A DNA stretch of 64,000 nt, taken from Acidimicrobiia bacterium (GTDB lineage: Bacteria > Actinomycetota > Acidimicrobiia > Acidimicrobiales > Poriferisodalaceae). Every line of letters begins with the position of its first letter. Position 1 is the stretch's first letter. A program made the position numbers and the translations under genes. Under the pieces are notes generated by a model, which worked only from the letters and a program-made list of their open reading frames with translations, had not been told where the DNA came from and did no database searches. The stretch lies in contig JAJEEO010000012.1 of assembly GCA_022820925.1 (NCBI GenBank), forward strand, positions 352,594 to 416,593, in the 5' to 3' direction. This document shows positions 50,084-58,158 of this stretch, one piece after another.

Positions 50084-50568
50084 CAGCGCCTGCCCTGCGA
50101 GTTGATCTTGGCGGCAACCGCAGCCAAGTGTTCGTCGTCTGCCCGACTGGCCGCGATCTCGGTGGTCACATAGCCGGGATACGCCTCAAAGTACTGGTCA
50201 CCGCGGGCCGTCGTTCCCGACTCAGGGTTGGGCTGCACGCCAGCGGTCCGGTGCAACGGGATGACCTTGGCGTGCAGGTGATCGATCATCATTCCCTCGA
50301 ACACGATCGCGCAGCGATCCACGTCCTCGTACGCAGCAGCGATCTTGACGGCAACCCGGCGCGCAGCCTCAAGCAGCTCCGCAGCAACATGAGCGTCCAC
50401 TCGTGCGATGTCGCTCGGCACACACTGCTTCGTGATCACCACGCTGAACGCTTCGGTGTTCGGAAAGATGTCCAAGAATCCAAGATGGCGTTCGTCCTCA
50501 TAGACGAGATGGCACGGTTCGGCCCCTGAGGCGATCCGACAGAAGACGCAGCCATTCACGACCAGCAT
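50083..50568 (-). CDS. HIT family protein
   Basis: A 161-residue nucleotide hydrolase/transferase of the histidine-triad superfamily: CVFCRIASGAEPCHLVYEDE, GFLDIFPNTEAFSVVITKQC and the triad DHLHAKVIPLHRTAG. The third His of the canonical H-x-H-x-H is Lys, a variant seen in some HIT proteins; the nucleophile (second His) is kept. The ATG at 50568 stands just before the Cys-pair opening; longer starts to 50637 are open. It is the first of two coupled genes with the Fe/2OG-like protein. Substrate unknown. Confidence 0.85.
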   Translation of the reverse strand: MLVVNGCVFCRIASGAEPCHLVYEDERHLGFLDIFPNTEAFSVVITKQCVPSDIARVDAHVAAELLEAARRVAVKIAAAYEDVDRCAIVFEGMMIDHLHAKVIPLHRTAGVQPNPESGTTARGDQYFEAYPGYVTTEIAASRADDEHLAAVAAKINSQGRR

Positions 50569-50645
50569 TCTGCTCACTGTGCGCTGCAGCGACATGAGGT
50601 CATGCTGCACAAAATGCGGGTTGATGACTCCCAACACTGCCGCGG

Positions 50646-50651
50646 TAGCGT
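50646..50651 (+). promoter_or_regulatory. TAGCGT -10 box of HhH-GPD gene
   Basis: TAGCGT is 7 bases before ATG 50659; it decides this start over upstream in-frame codons. Confidence 0.45.
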
Positions 50652-50658
50652 GCGGCCC

Positions 50659-51258
50659 ATGGCGAGCAGTGCGGGTGACGACGGGGGGACGCTGGCGGTC
50701 ACGGGCGATCCGGAGGCCGATCAGCTTGTGCGGGACGACCCGTTTGCGCTGCTGCTCGGGATGATGCTCGACCAGCAGATCCCGATGGAATGGGCCTTCA
50801 AGGGGCCGATCCGGCTGGCCGAACGTCTGGGTGACCGCTTCTCACCGGCCGCCATCGCCGAGATGGATCCCGACGAGCTCGAGACCGCCTTCAAGACCAA
50901 GCCGGCGCTGCATCGCTTCCCCGGATCGATGGCCAAGCGCTGCGGCGAGCTGGCCCGCCACATCGTCGAGCACTACGACGGCGACGCCGGCGCTGTCTGG
51001 GCCGACGTGCGCAGCGGCAAGGCGCTGTATGACCGGCTGCGGGCGCTGCCCGGCTACGGCGACGAGAAGGCCAAGATCTTCGTGGCGATCCTGGCCAAGC
51101 GCTTCGGCGTGGCACCCCGCGGCTGGAAGGCTATGGCCGGCCCGTTCGCCGACCGCCAGCCGCGTTCGGTGGCCGACATCGACGGGCCTGATGCGCTCGC
51201 CGAAGTCCGCCTCTGGAAGAAGAACCAGAAGGCCGCCGGCAAGTCCAAGCAGGACTGA
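50659..51258 (+). CDS. HhH-GPD-type base-excision repair-like protein
   Basis: A 199-residue helical protein of an actinobacterial HhH-GPD family (TIGR03252 type, from memory). LLLGMMLDQQIPMEWAFKGP is the first conserved helix pair, and LRALPGYGDEKAKIFVAILAKRFG the helix-hairpin-helix. The catalytic Asp of true glycosylases, expected about 15 residues after the hairpin, is absent (VAPRGWKAM), so it may bind DNA without classic glycosylase chemistry. It ends in a Lys-rich tail (WKKNQKAAGKSKQD). Leaderless start at 50659; convergent with the ligase gene. Confidence 0.85.
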   Translation: MASSAGDDGGTLAVTGDPEADQLVRDDPFALLLGMMLDQQIPMEWAFKGPIRLAERLGDRFSPAAIAEMDPDELETAFKTKPALHRFPGSMAKRCGELARHIVEHYDGDAGAVWADVRSGKALYDRLRALPGYGDEKAKIFVAILAKRFGVAPRGWKAMAGPFADRQPRSVADIDGPDALAEVRLWKKNQKAAGKSKQD

Positions 51259-51292
51259 GCGGCAGGACTGACCGCGACGCTGAGCGAACGGG

Positions 51293-52891
51293 CTAGCTGT
51301 CGAGCCGCTCGGCGGCCAGCTCGCGCAGCTCGGTCTTGAGCACCTTGTTCGACGGGTTCAGCGGCAGCGCCTCGACGTTCCAGAAGTAGCGGGGCACCTT
51401 GTAGTTGACCATCTGCTCCCGGCACCATGCCCGCAGCTCGTCGGCCTCCGGCGCACCGGCAGGCGACGGCACCACGAACGCAGCGCCCGCCTCGCCGAGC
51501 CGCTCGTCGGGCACGCCGATCACCGCCACCTGACCGATCAGCGGATGCTCGGACATGACGTTCTCCACCTCGGCTGGGTACACGTTGAAGCCGCCGTTGA
51601 TGTACATGTCCTTCTTGCGGTCGGTGATGTCGATGTAGCCCAGCTCGTTCATCATGCAGATGTCGCCGGTGTGCAGCCACCCGTCGGCATCGATGGTCTT
51701 GGCGGTCTGCTCGGGATCGTCGAGGTAGCCGGTGGTGACGCAGTAGCCGCGTACCAGCAGCTCCCCGGGCTCGCCGGCCGGCACGTCCCGGCCGTCGTCG
51801 TCCACCACGCGCAGCTCGATGCCCGCCAGCGCCTTCCCGCTCGTGGAGGCCACCAGATCCGGCGGGTCGCCCGCCGAGCAGATCGTGGCCAGACCGTGGG
51901 TCTCGGTCATGCCGAATGCGGTGATGACCGTCTCGAAGCCGAGCCGTTCGCGCATCGCCACGACCGTCTCCACGGGGATCGCCGCCGCGCCCGTGATCGC
52001 CGAGCGCAGGCTGGACGTGTCGTACCGGTCAAGTCCCGCGAAGTTGACCATCGACTGGAAGATCGCAGGCGGGCCCGGCAGCACGGTCACCCGTTCGGAC
52101 TGGATCCGCTCGAGCACAGCCTCAACCTCGAACACGGGGTGAGGCAGGATCGTGGCGCCCCTCACGATGCACGGCGTGATCGAGCCGCAGAACCCGAAAG
52201 CGTGAAAGAACGGGTTGATCACCAGCATCCGGTCGCCCGAGCGCATCCCCAGCTCGTCGGCGTACTGGCTGAAGCTGCGGATGATCGATGCCGGCCGGAT
52301 CATGACGCCCTTGGGCAGCCCCGTCGTGCCCGAGGTGAACATCACCAGGCCGAGGTCGTCGCCGGTGGCGGCGGCTGCTCGCCTCGCAGCTTCTGCGGCG
52401 CTGTCGGGCGCGGCAGTGGCCACGAACTCGTCGAACGACGTCGTGCCCTGCGGCGTGTCGCCCCGCAGGATCACCGTGCGTTCGAGCGAGTCGATGGTGT
52501 GACCGTCCGAGGCGGCGGCCTCGAGGTCGGCCACGTAGTCGTACCCGAGGAACCCGACCACGGTGAAGAGCAGCTTGACCCGCGCCCGCGACAGCACATA
52601 GGCGGCCTCGCGGCCACGGAAACGGGTGTTGACCGGCACGATGACTCCGCCGGCCCGCAGCGTGCCCATGGCCGCAACCACCCACTCCCAGGCGTTGGGC
52701 GCCCAGAGCCCGACGGCGTCGCCTGCTCGCAGACCGTTCGCCACCAGCGCTGCCGCGCACTCCTCGGTGCGCGCCGCCAGCTCTGTGAACGTCATCGACA
52801 TGTCGCCGTCGCGGATTGCCTCGGCGTCGCCGAACTCCGCTGCCGCCCGCTCCACGAGTGCGGGGTAGTTGTCGGGCACGGCGCCGGTCAC
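51293..52891 (-). CDS. Fatty-acid/acyl-CoA ligase (FadD3-like)
   Basis: A 532-residue AMP-forming ligase: LVMFTSGTTGLPKGVM (ATP loop), AFGMTETHG (A5), GYLDDPEQTAKTIDADGWLHTGD (hinge Asp in TGD), DRKKDMYINGGFNVYPAEVE and the catalytic Lys in PLNPSNKVLKTEL. It activates a carboxylic acid to its CoA ester. The sequence resembles mycobacterial FadD3/FadD17, which act on sterol-derived ring or side-chain acids, but chain specificity is not readable. GTG 52891 opens VTGAVPDNYPALVERAA; divergent from the kinase gene across 115 bases. Confidence 0.92.
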   Translation of the reverse strand: MTGAVPDNYPALVERAAAEFGDAEAIRDGDMSMTFTELAARTEECAAALVANGLRAGDAVGLWAPNAWEWVVAAMGTLRAGGVIVPVNTRFRGREAAYVLSRARVKLLFTVVGFLGYDYVADLEAAASDGHTIDSLERTVILRGDTPQGTTSFDEFVATAAPDSAAEAARRAAAATGDDLGLVMFTSGTTGLPKGVMIRPASIIRSFSQYADELGMRSGDRMLVINPFFHAFGFCGSITPCIVRGATILPHPVFEVEAVLERIQSERVTVLPGPPAIFQSMVNFAGLDRYDTSSLRSAITGAAAIPVETVVAMRERLGFETVITAFGMTETHGLATICSAGDPPDLVASTSGKALAGIELRVVDDDGRDVPAGEPGELLVRGYCVTTGYLDDPEQTAKTIDADGWLHTGDICMMNELGYIDITDRKKDMYINGGFNVYPAEVENVMSEHPLIGQVAVIGVPDERLGEAGAAFVVPSPAGAPEADELRAWCREQMVNYKVPRYFWNVEALPLNPSNKVLKTELRELAAERLDS

Positions 52892-53006
52892 GGCGGACAG
52901 TCTTGCCGCTCGGCATCGCACGCTCACGGTGGGCGAGCCAGACTGCGGTGCTGATGTCGCCTGTGCACTTCCTCGGCGCAACCGCGCCCCCCATCGAGGC
53001 ACCACG

Positions 53007-53918
53007 GTGATCGTCTGCTGCGGCGAGGCGCTGGTGGATGTCTTGGGCGGCGACGAGCCCGTCTCGGTGCCTGGCGGCGGGCCGATGAACACGGCGATCG
53101 CCGCGGCCCGGCTGGGCGCGCCGAGCGCGTTCGTCGGCCGGGTCTCGACCGATGCCGACGGCGAGCTCATCTGGCAGCACCTCGAGCACAACCGGGTCGA
53201 CCTGCGGGCAGCCGAACGAGGTCCCGAGCCCACAGCACGGGCCATCATCAGCCTGACACCGAGCCCATCGTTCCGATTCGACGGAACCGACACCGCCGAC
53301 ACTGCGCTCGAATCGGCCGACCTGTCGCCGTTCGGCCCCGGTCCGCACATCGTGCACGGCGGGACGCTCGGCATGTTCCGCGGGCGCACGGCCGCGGTCT
53401 TGGCCCGGCTCGCGGAGCGTCACGACGGGATCGTCTCGCTGGATCCCAACGTCCGACCTGCAGTCATCGCGGACCGGCAGCGCTGGGATTACCTCCATCA
53501 GCGGTGGCTGCAGGCCGCCGACCTCTACCGCGCCTCCGACGAGGACATCGAGTGGATTTGGCCCGGGCGCTCCGCCGAGAGCTGCGCCGCTCAACTGCTC
53601 GACGGGCGAGCCGTCGCCGTGATCATCACCCGTGGTGCCGAGGGAGCGACGGTGTACACGGCCGCTGGCGCCACCGATGTGGCTGCGCCCGCCGTTGACG
53701 TCGTCGACTCGGTCGGCGCGGGAGATGCGTTCGTCGGCTCTGTGCTGGCGTCTGTGTGGGATCTGCTGGGCGGCAACCGGGACGCCCTCGCTGCGCTCAG
53801 CCTCGCCGACTGGCATTCGACTGCCGAGCGTGCGGCCGCTGCCGCAGCGCTCACCTGCACACGCGCCGGAGCCGATCCACCCACTGCCGCCGAGTTGGAT
53901 ACCGCGCTCGGGATGTAG
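53007..53918 (+). CDS. PfkB family carbohydrate kinase (fructokinase-like)
   Basis: A 303-residue sugar kinase: VCCGEALVDVLGGDE at the start, GGGPMNTAIAAARLGAPSAF (PfkB signature 1), RVSTDADGELIWQHLEHNRV, and the catalytic VDSVGAGDAFVGSVLA with the base Asp of GAGD. Fructose or 2-keto-3-deoxy-sugars are typical substrates. GTG 53007 begins exactly at the first strand; the longer frame overlaps the ligase gene and lacks similarity. It ends one base before the convergent methyltransferase stop. Confidence 0.9.
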   Translation: MIVCCGEALVDVLGGDEPVSVPGGGPMNTAIAAARLGAPSAFVGRVSTDADGELIWQHLEHNRVDLRAAERGPEPTARAIISLTPSPSFRFDGTDTADTALESADLSPFGPGPHIVHGGTLGMFRGRTAAVLARLAERHDGIVSLDPNVRPAVIADRQRWDYLHQRWLQAADLYRASDEDIEWIWPGRSAESCAAQLLDGRAVAVIITRGAEGATVYTAAGATDVAAPAVDVVDSVGAGDAFVGSVLASVWDLLGGNRDALAALSLADWHSTAERAAAAAALTCTRAGADPPTAAELDTALGM

Positions 53919-53919
53919 C

Positions 53920-54729
53920 TCAGGCGACCTGCGCCAGCGCCTCGCTGTGAATGAAGTGGAAGTAGCCGTCATCAGTGTCGGCCCACGCTCGCCATGCCGC
54001 CGCGATGTCATCCAGTTCGGCGGCGGTGGCGTAGCCATACTCCACGGCTTGAGCTGCGAAGCTGCTCTTGAGACTGCGCTCGGCCCACGAGTAGCCCCAG
54101 TTGCGCCGTGAGGTTGGCGTGAAGAACTGCCACACCGAGGCGGACATCTGCACCTGGGCCAGACCAGCGCGGCAGAACCACGAGAAGAGGTGCCGGCCGG
54201 CATCTGGCTCGGCGCCGTTGTGCCGGCAGACCTGGCGATACACCTGGCGCCACCGCGTGATGCCCTCACTCGCCGGATAGCCGCGCATGGTCGAGTAGTC
54301 GGAGTCGCGCACTGCCACCCAGCCGCCGGCTCGCACGACACGCGCCATCTCGCGGATCGCCGCTACAGGATCCGACAGGTGCTGCAGCACCTGGTGGGCG
54401 TAGGCCACATCGAAGCTGCCGTCGTCGTAGGGCAGCTCGTACACCGACTCCTTGTCGAGCGTCACGTTGCCGACCTCGGCCTCAGCGACGGTGGCCTTCG
54501 CCGTGGCCAGGATGTCGTCGCCCACTTCGATGCCGGTGACGTGGCCGCGTGACGCCCAACGTGCCAGCCCGACGGTGATCGAGGCCGGGCCGCAGCCGAC
54601 GTCGAGGATGCGAGCGTCCGGCTCGATGACATGGCGCGCGAACGCGGCACAGTCCTCGGCGGTGCGCTGCGCATGCTGGTTGACCACCGTTGCGTGATGG
54701 CCGTGGGTGTACACGTCGCCGCTGGTCAC
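53920..54729 (-). CDS. Class I SAM-dependent methyltransferase
   Basis: A 269-residue enzyme: ARILDVGCGPASITVGLARW (motif I), HVTGIEVGDDILATAK, ELPYDDGSFDVAYAHQVLQH and MARVVRAGGWVAVRDSDY give a complete UbiE/type-11 fold, followed by an unusual 90-residue helical C-terminal part. Acceptor unknown; it sits divergently upstream of the butyrobetaine/carnitine genes, 159 bases away, but a link is unproven. GTG 54729 is chosen because a TACGCT box stands 6 bases before it; the frame is open to 54828. Confidence 0.85.
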   Translation of the reverse strand: MTSGDVYTHGHHATVVNQHAQRTAEDCAAFARHVIEPDARILDVGCGPASITVGLARWASRGHVTGIEVGDDILATAKATVAEAEVGNVTLDKESVYELPYDDGSFDVAYAHQVLQHLSDPVAAIREMARVVRAGGWVAVRDSDYSTMRGYPASEGITRWRQVYRQVCRHNGAEPDAGRHLFSWFCRAGLAQVQMSASVWQFFTPTSRRNWGYSWAERSLKSSFAAQAVEYGYATAAELDDIAAAWRAWADTDDGYFHFIHSEALAQVA

Positions 54730-54735
54730 GGCGGC

Positions 54736-54741
54736 AGCGTA
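54736..54741 (-). promoter_or_regulatory. TACGCT -10 box of methyltransferase gene
   Basis: TACGCT on the minus strand, 6 bases before GTG 54729; decides the start. Confidence 0.4.
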
Positions 54742-54875
54742 ATGACCCGTGCCACCGGTCACGGGCGGCAGCGCAACGAGCACGCGCTCCGGGTCTCGCG
54801 GGCTGCCCAGCGCGACCTTGCCGTACATGCATGTGTGGTGCGCCGTCGATGGACCAGCTTCAGCGCAGGCTGTGA

Positions 54876-54881
54876 GACAAT
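54876..54881 (+). promoter_or_regulatory. Weak GACAAT -10 box of carnitine operon
   Basis: GACAAT lies 7 bases before the GTG at 54889. It misses the first T of TANNNT but has the same spacing as other leaderless starts here. Confidence 0.3.
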
Positions 54882-54888
54882 TTGGCCG

Positions 54889-56217
54889 GTGACCGAGGGG
54901 TCAGTGACCGAGCAGGGCCGGACCCATCCGCTCGCTCGCGAGCTTCCGACACCCGACTACTACAGCTACCCGTGGTCGGCGCTCGCCACGGCGTCGCTCA
55001 CCGCGCACGGCACCGCTGAACTGATCTGGCCCGACGGAACAGCGCTCGAGTGCCACCCCGTGTGGCTGCGAGAGAACGCACCCGGTCCCGGAGGCATCGA
55101 CCCGGTCACCCGTGAATGCGAGCTGGACCCGGCTCACCTGGCCGGGAACCTGTCCATCAGTCGACTGGACGTGGTCGGCGGTGCGCTCGAGGTGACATTC
55201 GAACCTGAGCAGCGCGACGCCTCCTATCACCCCGGATGGCTGCGCCACGTCGCCGAACAGCGTCACGAGCCATTCGCAGACATTCCCGATCCGGTGGCGT
55301 GGACGGCGGCAGACCGCTCCGAGCCGGCGACTCACGACGGTCCCGCTGCACTGGAGGACGACCATGCGCTCACCGGCGTTCTCTGTGATCTCGCCAGTTA
55401 CGGCCTCGTGCGCCTGGCGGGCTGCGGCACCGACCCCGGCACCGTTGCGAAGCTCGCGTGCCGCATCGGTGCCATTCGCGACTCCAACTTCGGCCTGACG
55501 TGGCACGTCGACGTCGACATCACGCCGACCTCGCTCGCCAACACGGGACAGCGGCTCGCCCCCCACACCGATCTGCCGACCCGGGAAGTCCCCCCGGGCC
55601 TGCAGCTGCTGCACTGCGTGGAGAACAGCGTGGAGGGCGGATGGTCGACCATGGCCGACGGGCTGGCCATCGCCGAGCACCTGCAAGCGCACGAGCCCGA
55701 CGCCTACGAGGCGCTCACCACGCTCGAGTGGGTGTTCTTCAACCGATCGCCCGACCACGATCACCGCTGGCAGGGCCCCGTCATCGACACCGGCGACGGC
55801 CGGATTCCCTACACCTACCGGGCGTTTCACCCGGTGCGGGCGTTCGGGGCGATGGCCGTCGACGACATGGACCGGGCCTATGCGGCGATGCGCCTGCTCA
55901 GCGCCACCGCTGGGTCGGATCGGTTCGGTATGCGCTACCCGTTCCGTCCCGGGGACATCGTGGTGTTCGACAACCGCCGGGTGCTCCACGGGCGGGACGG
56001 CTTCGAACCGCTTGCGGGCACGCGCCGGCGGCTCATCGGCGCCTATATGGACACCGACGAGTTCTACTCGCGGCTGCGTGTGCTGATGCGCCGCCGTGCC
56101 GGGCTACTGCACACCGGTCAAGCCGATGCCGACGCACAGCACACCGGTCAAGCCGGTGCCGACGCACTGCGCACCGGTCAAGCCGGTGCCGAAGAGAGGA
56201 AGTCCGCAGATGCCTGA
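54889..56217 (+). CDS. Gamma-butyrobetaine hydroxylase-like Fe/2OG dioxygenase with C-terminal repeats
   Basis: A 442-residue protein. Residues 40-125 match the small N-terminal domain of gamma-butyrobetaine dioxygenases (LIWPDGTALECHPVWLRENA), but the zinc Cys of WLRDNCxCxxC are missing (WLRENAPGPGG). The TauD-type catalytic domain has His226 and Asp228 (APHTDLPTRE), His367 (NRRVLHGRDGF) and the 2OG Arg in TRRRLIGAYMD, a full set. It would turn gamma-butyrobetaine into L-carnitine. Residues 408-437 are three 10-residue repeats (HTGQAxADAx). It overlaps the next gene by 8 bases. GTG 54904, with GAGGGG upstream, is an alternative start. Confidence 0.85.
   Translation: MTEGSVTEQGRTHPLARELPTPDYYSYPWSALATASLTAHGTAELIWPDGTALECHPVWLRENAPGPGGIDPVTRECELDPAHLAGNLSISRLDVVGGALEVTFEPEQRDASYHPGWLRHVAEQRHEPFADIPDPVAWTAADRSEPATHDGPAALEDDHALTGVLCDLASYGLVRLAGCGTDPGTVAKLACRIGAIRDSNFGLTWHVDVDITPTSLANTGQRLAPHTDLPTREVPPGLQLLHCVENSVEGGWSTMADGLAIAEHLQAHEPDAYEALTTLEWVFFNRSPDHDHRWQGPVIDTGDGRIPYTYRAFHPVRAFGAMAVDDMDRAYAAMRLLSATAGSDRFGMRYPFRPGDIVVFDNRRVLHGRDGFEPLAGTRRRLIGAYMDTDEFYSRLRVLMRRRAGLLHTGQADADAQHTGQAGADALRTGQAGAEERKSADA
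56109..56200 (+). repeat. Three 30-bp tandem repeats in the 3' end of the dioxygenase gene
   Basis: Near-identical units with period 30 (ACCGGTCAAGCC at 56112, 56142 and 56172) encode the decapeptide HTGQAxADAx. The third unit ends in the ribosome-binding region of the BKACE gene. Confidence 0.85.
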
Positions 56218-57097
56218 TGTCTTCATCACCTGTGCTGTCACTGGGGCGGGTGACACTGTCGGCAAGTCCGACAAGGTGCCGTACACGCCCGCCGACATCG
56301 CCCAGAACGTGATCGACGCCGCCGATGCTGGCGCCGCGATCTGCCATGTGCATGTGCGCGACCCGATCACCGGCGACGCAGGCCGCGACGTCGATTGCTA
56401 CCGCGAGGTCGTCGAGCGGGTGCGGGCATCGAGCACCGATGTGGTGCTGAACCTCACCGCCGGCATGGGCGGCGACTTCGTGATCGGCTCGGTGGAGCAG
56501 CCGCTGCCGCCCGACCCGGTGCGATCCGACATGGCCGGTGCCACCGAGCGCCTCGCCCACGTGCGCGAGCTGCTGCCGGAGATCTGCACGCTCGACTGCG
56601 GCACGATGAACTTCGGCGAGGGCAACTACGTCGCCACCAACACCCACGACACGCTCATGGAGATGGCCCGCCAGATCCAGGCGCTGGGCGTGCGGCCCGA
56701 GATCGAAGCCTTCGACACCGGCCAGCTCTGGGAGGCCAGATCGCTGGTGGAGGCCGGAGTGATCGAGGCGCCGGTGATGGTGCAGCTCTGCATGGGCATC
56801 CGCTGGGGCGCCCCGCCGGACCTGAACACCTTCATGGCGATGGTCAACAACGTGCCCGACGACTGGACGTTCTCGGCGTTCGCTCTGGGGCGCGATCAAC
56901 TGCCGTACGTGGCGCTGGCGGCCGTCGCCGGCGGGAACGCCCGGGTCGGGCTCGAGGACAACCTGTATCTCGAACGGGGCCGCCTGGCCACCAACGGCGA
57001 TCTGACGGCACGGGCCAAGCAGATCCTCGAAGCGATGAACTACCGAGTCATCGGTCCCGAAGAAGTTCGCGACACGCTCGAGCTGAAGCGGCCTTGA
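56210..57097 (+). CDS. Beta-keto acid cleavage enzyme (BKACE/DUF849), probable 3-dehydrocarnitine cleavage
   Basis: A 295-residue zinc-dependent TIM-barrel enzyme that swaps acyl parts between a beta-keto acid and acetyl-CoA. Seen: VFITCAVTGAGDTVGKSD, PYTPADIAQNVIDAADAGAA, ICHVHVRDPITG (zinc His pair), LTAGMGGD, MNFGEGNYVATN and PVMVQLCMGIRWG. Between a butyrobetaine hydroxylase and a carnitine dehydrogenase, the likely reaction is 3-dehydrocarnitine plus acetyl-CoA to betainyl-CoA plus acetoacetate. GAGAGGAAG ahead of ATG 56210 fixes the start, inside the previous gene's last codons. Confidence 0.9.
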   Translation: MPDVFITCAVTGAGDTVGKSDKVPYTPADIAQNVIDAADAGAAICHVHVRDPITGDAGRDVDCYREVVERVRASSTDVVLNLTAGMGGDFVIGSVEQPLPPDPVRSDMAGATERLAHVRELLPEICTLDCGTMNFGEGNYVATNTHDTLMEMARQIQALGVRPEIEAFDTGQLWEARSLVEAGVIEAPVMVQLCMGIRWGAPPDLNTFMAMVNNVPDDWTFSAFALGRDQLPYVALAAVAGGNARVGLEDNLYLERGRLATNGDLTARAKQILEAMNYRVIGPEEVRDTLELKRP

Positions 57098-58122
57098 CCG
57101 ACCGGTCCTCCATCGGCGAAGCGGGCGCGGCCGAGAGCGGACTGCCCGCACGCGTGTGCGTGGTGGGTGCCGGGGTGATCGGCGCAGCGTGGGCTGCACG
57201 CTGGGCGCTGTGCGGCGTCGATGTCAACGTCGCCGACCCCTCGCGGACGACCGCCCAGCGAGTGGGAGCAACGCTGCACGCGGCAACCGCGGCCTGGGAA
57301 CGCTTGGGCCTACGCGAGATGGCGCCGCTCGGCGAAGTGGCCTGCGCCGGCGTGGTTGACGACGCCGTGGGTGACGCTGTTCTGGTGCACGAGTGCGTGC
57401 CCGAGCGGGTGGAGATCAAGCAGGCCGTCTATGCCGAGATCGAGGCCGCTGCTGCGCCCGATGCGGTGATCGCGTCGTCAACGTCGGGCATCCGCCCCAG
57501 CGAGCTTCAGGCGCACATGAAGCACCCGGAACGGCTCGTCGTGGCGCACCCGTTCAACCCCGTGTACCTGCTGCCGCTCGTCGAGGTCGTGGGCGGCAGC
57601 CGAACTTCTGAGCGGACCATCGAACGGGCCATGGGCTGGCTGTCGGCTGCGGGCATGTCGCCGCTGCGGGTGCGATCCGAGATCGACGGATTCGTGGCGG
57701 ACCGGCTGCTGGAGGCGCTGTGGCGCGAAGCGCTGTGGCTGGTCCACGACGGCGTCGCTACCGTCGCCGAGATCGACGACGTCATGCGGCTGGGGTTCGG
57801 GCTGCGCTGGGCGCAGATGGGTGTCTTCCAGACCTACGCCACGGCCGGCGGCGAGGGCGGTTTCCGGCACTTCATCGAGCACTTCGGCCCGGCTTTGCAG
57901 CAGCCGTGGACCAAGCTCACCGACGTGCCGGAACTGACCCCGGAGTTCATCGCCACGCTGATCGCCCAGTCCGACGAGCAGTCAGGCGATCAACCGGTTG
58001 CCGAACTCTGCGCAGCACGCGACCGGAACCTCGTCGACCTGCTGCTGGCGCTGGAGGCCAACGACTGGGGCGCCGGCCGCAGCCTGGCCGCCCTGCGTGA
58101 ACAGCTTGCTCACCAAGGCTGA
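57094..58122 (+). CDS. L-carnitine dehydrogenase-like 3-hydroxyacyl-CoA dehydrogenase family protein
   Basis: A 342-residue NAD-dependent enzyme. VCVVGAGVIGAAWAARWALCG is the Rossmann GxGxxG loop (about residue 25), STSGIRPSEL and VAHPFNPVYLLPLVEVV hold the catalytic Ser/His region, and RSEIDGFVADRLLEALWREA opens the helical C-terminal domain. The sequence is the carnitine-dehydrogenase type, oxidising L-carnitine to 3-dehydrocarnitine. Many homologues carry a fused C-terminal thioesterase, absent here. A TTG start at 57094 overlaps the BKACE stop by 4 bases. Confidence 0.88.
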   Translation: MTDRSSIGEAGAAESGLPARVCVVGAGVIGAAWAARWALCGVDVNVADPSRTTAQRVGATLHAATAAWERLGLREMAPLGEVACAGVVDDAVGDAVLVHECVPERVEIKQAVYAEIEAAAAPDAVIASSTSGIRPSELQAHMKHPERLVVAHPFNPVYLLPLVEVVGGSRTSERTIERAMGWLSAAGMSPLRVRSEIDGFVADRLLEALWREALWLVHDGVATVAEIDDVMRLGFGLRWAQMGVFQTYATAGGEGGFRHFIEHFGPALQQPWTKLTDVPELTPEFIATLIAQSDEQSGDQPVAELCAARDRNLVDLLLALEANDWGAGRSLAALREQLAHQG

Positions 58123-58158
58123 GGAACGCTCCGTGGCGCCCTGCGTGCGTTGGCCGAG

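Noticed and set aside
56096..56209. Earlier start for the BKACE gene giving a Pro/Thr/Val repeat N-terminus
   Set aside because: That extension is the out-of-frame reading of the hydroxylase repeats; ATG 56210 has a good ribosome site and matches the family start.
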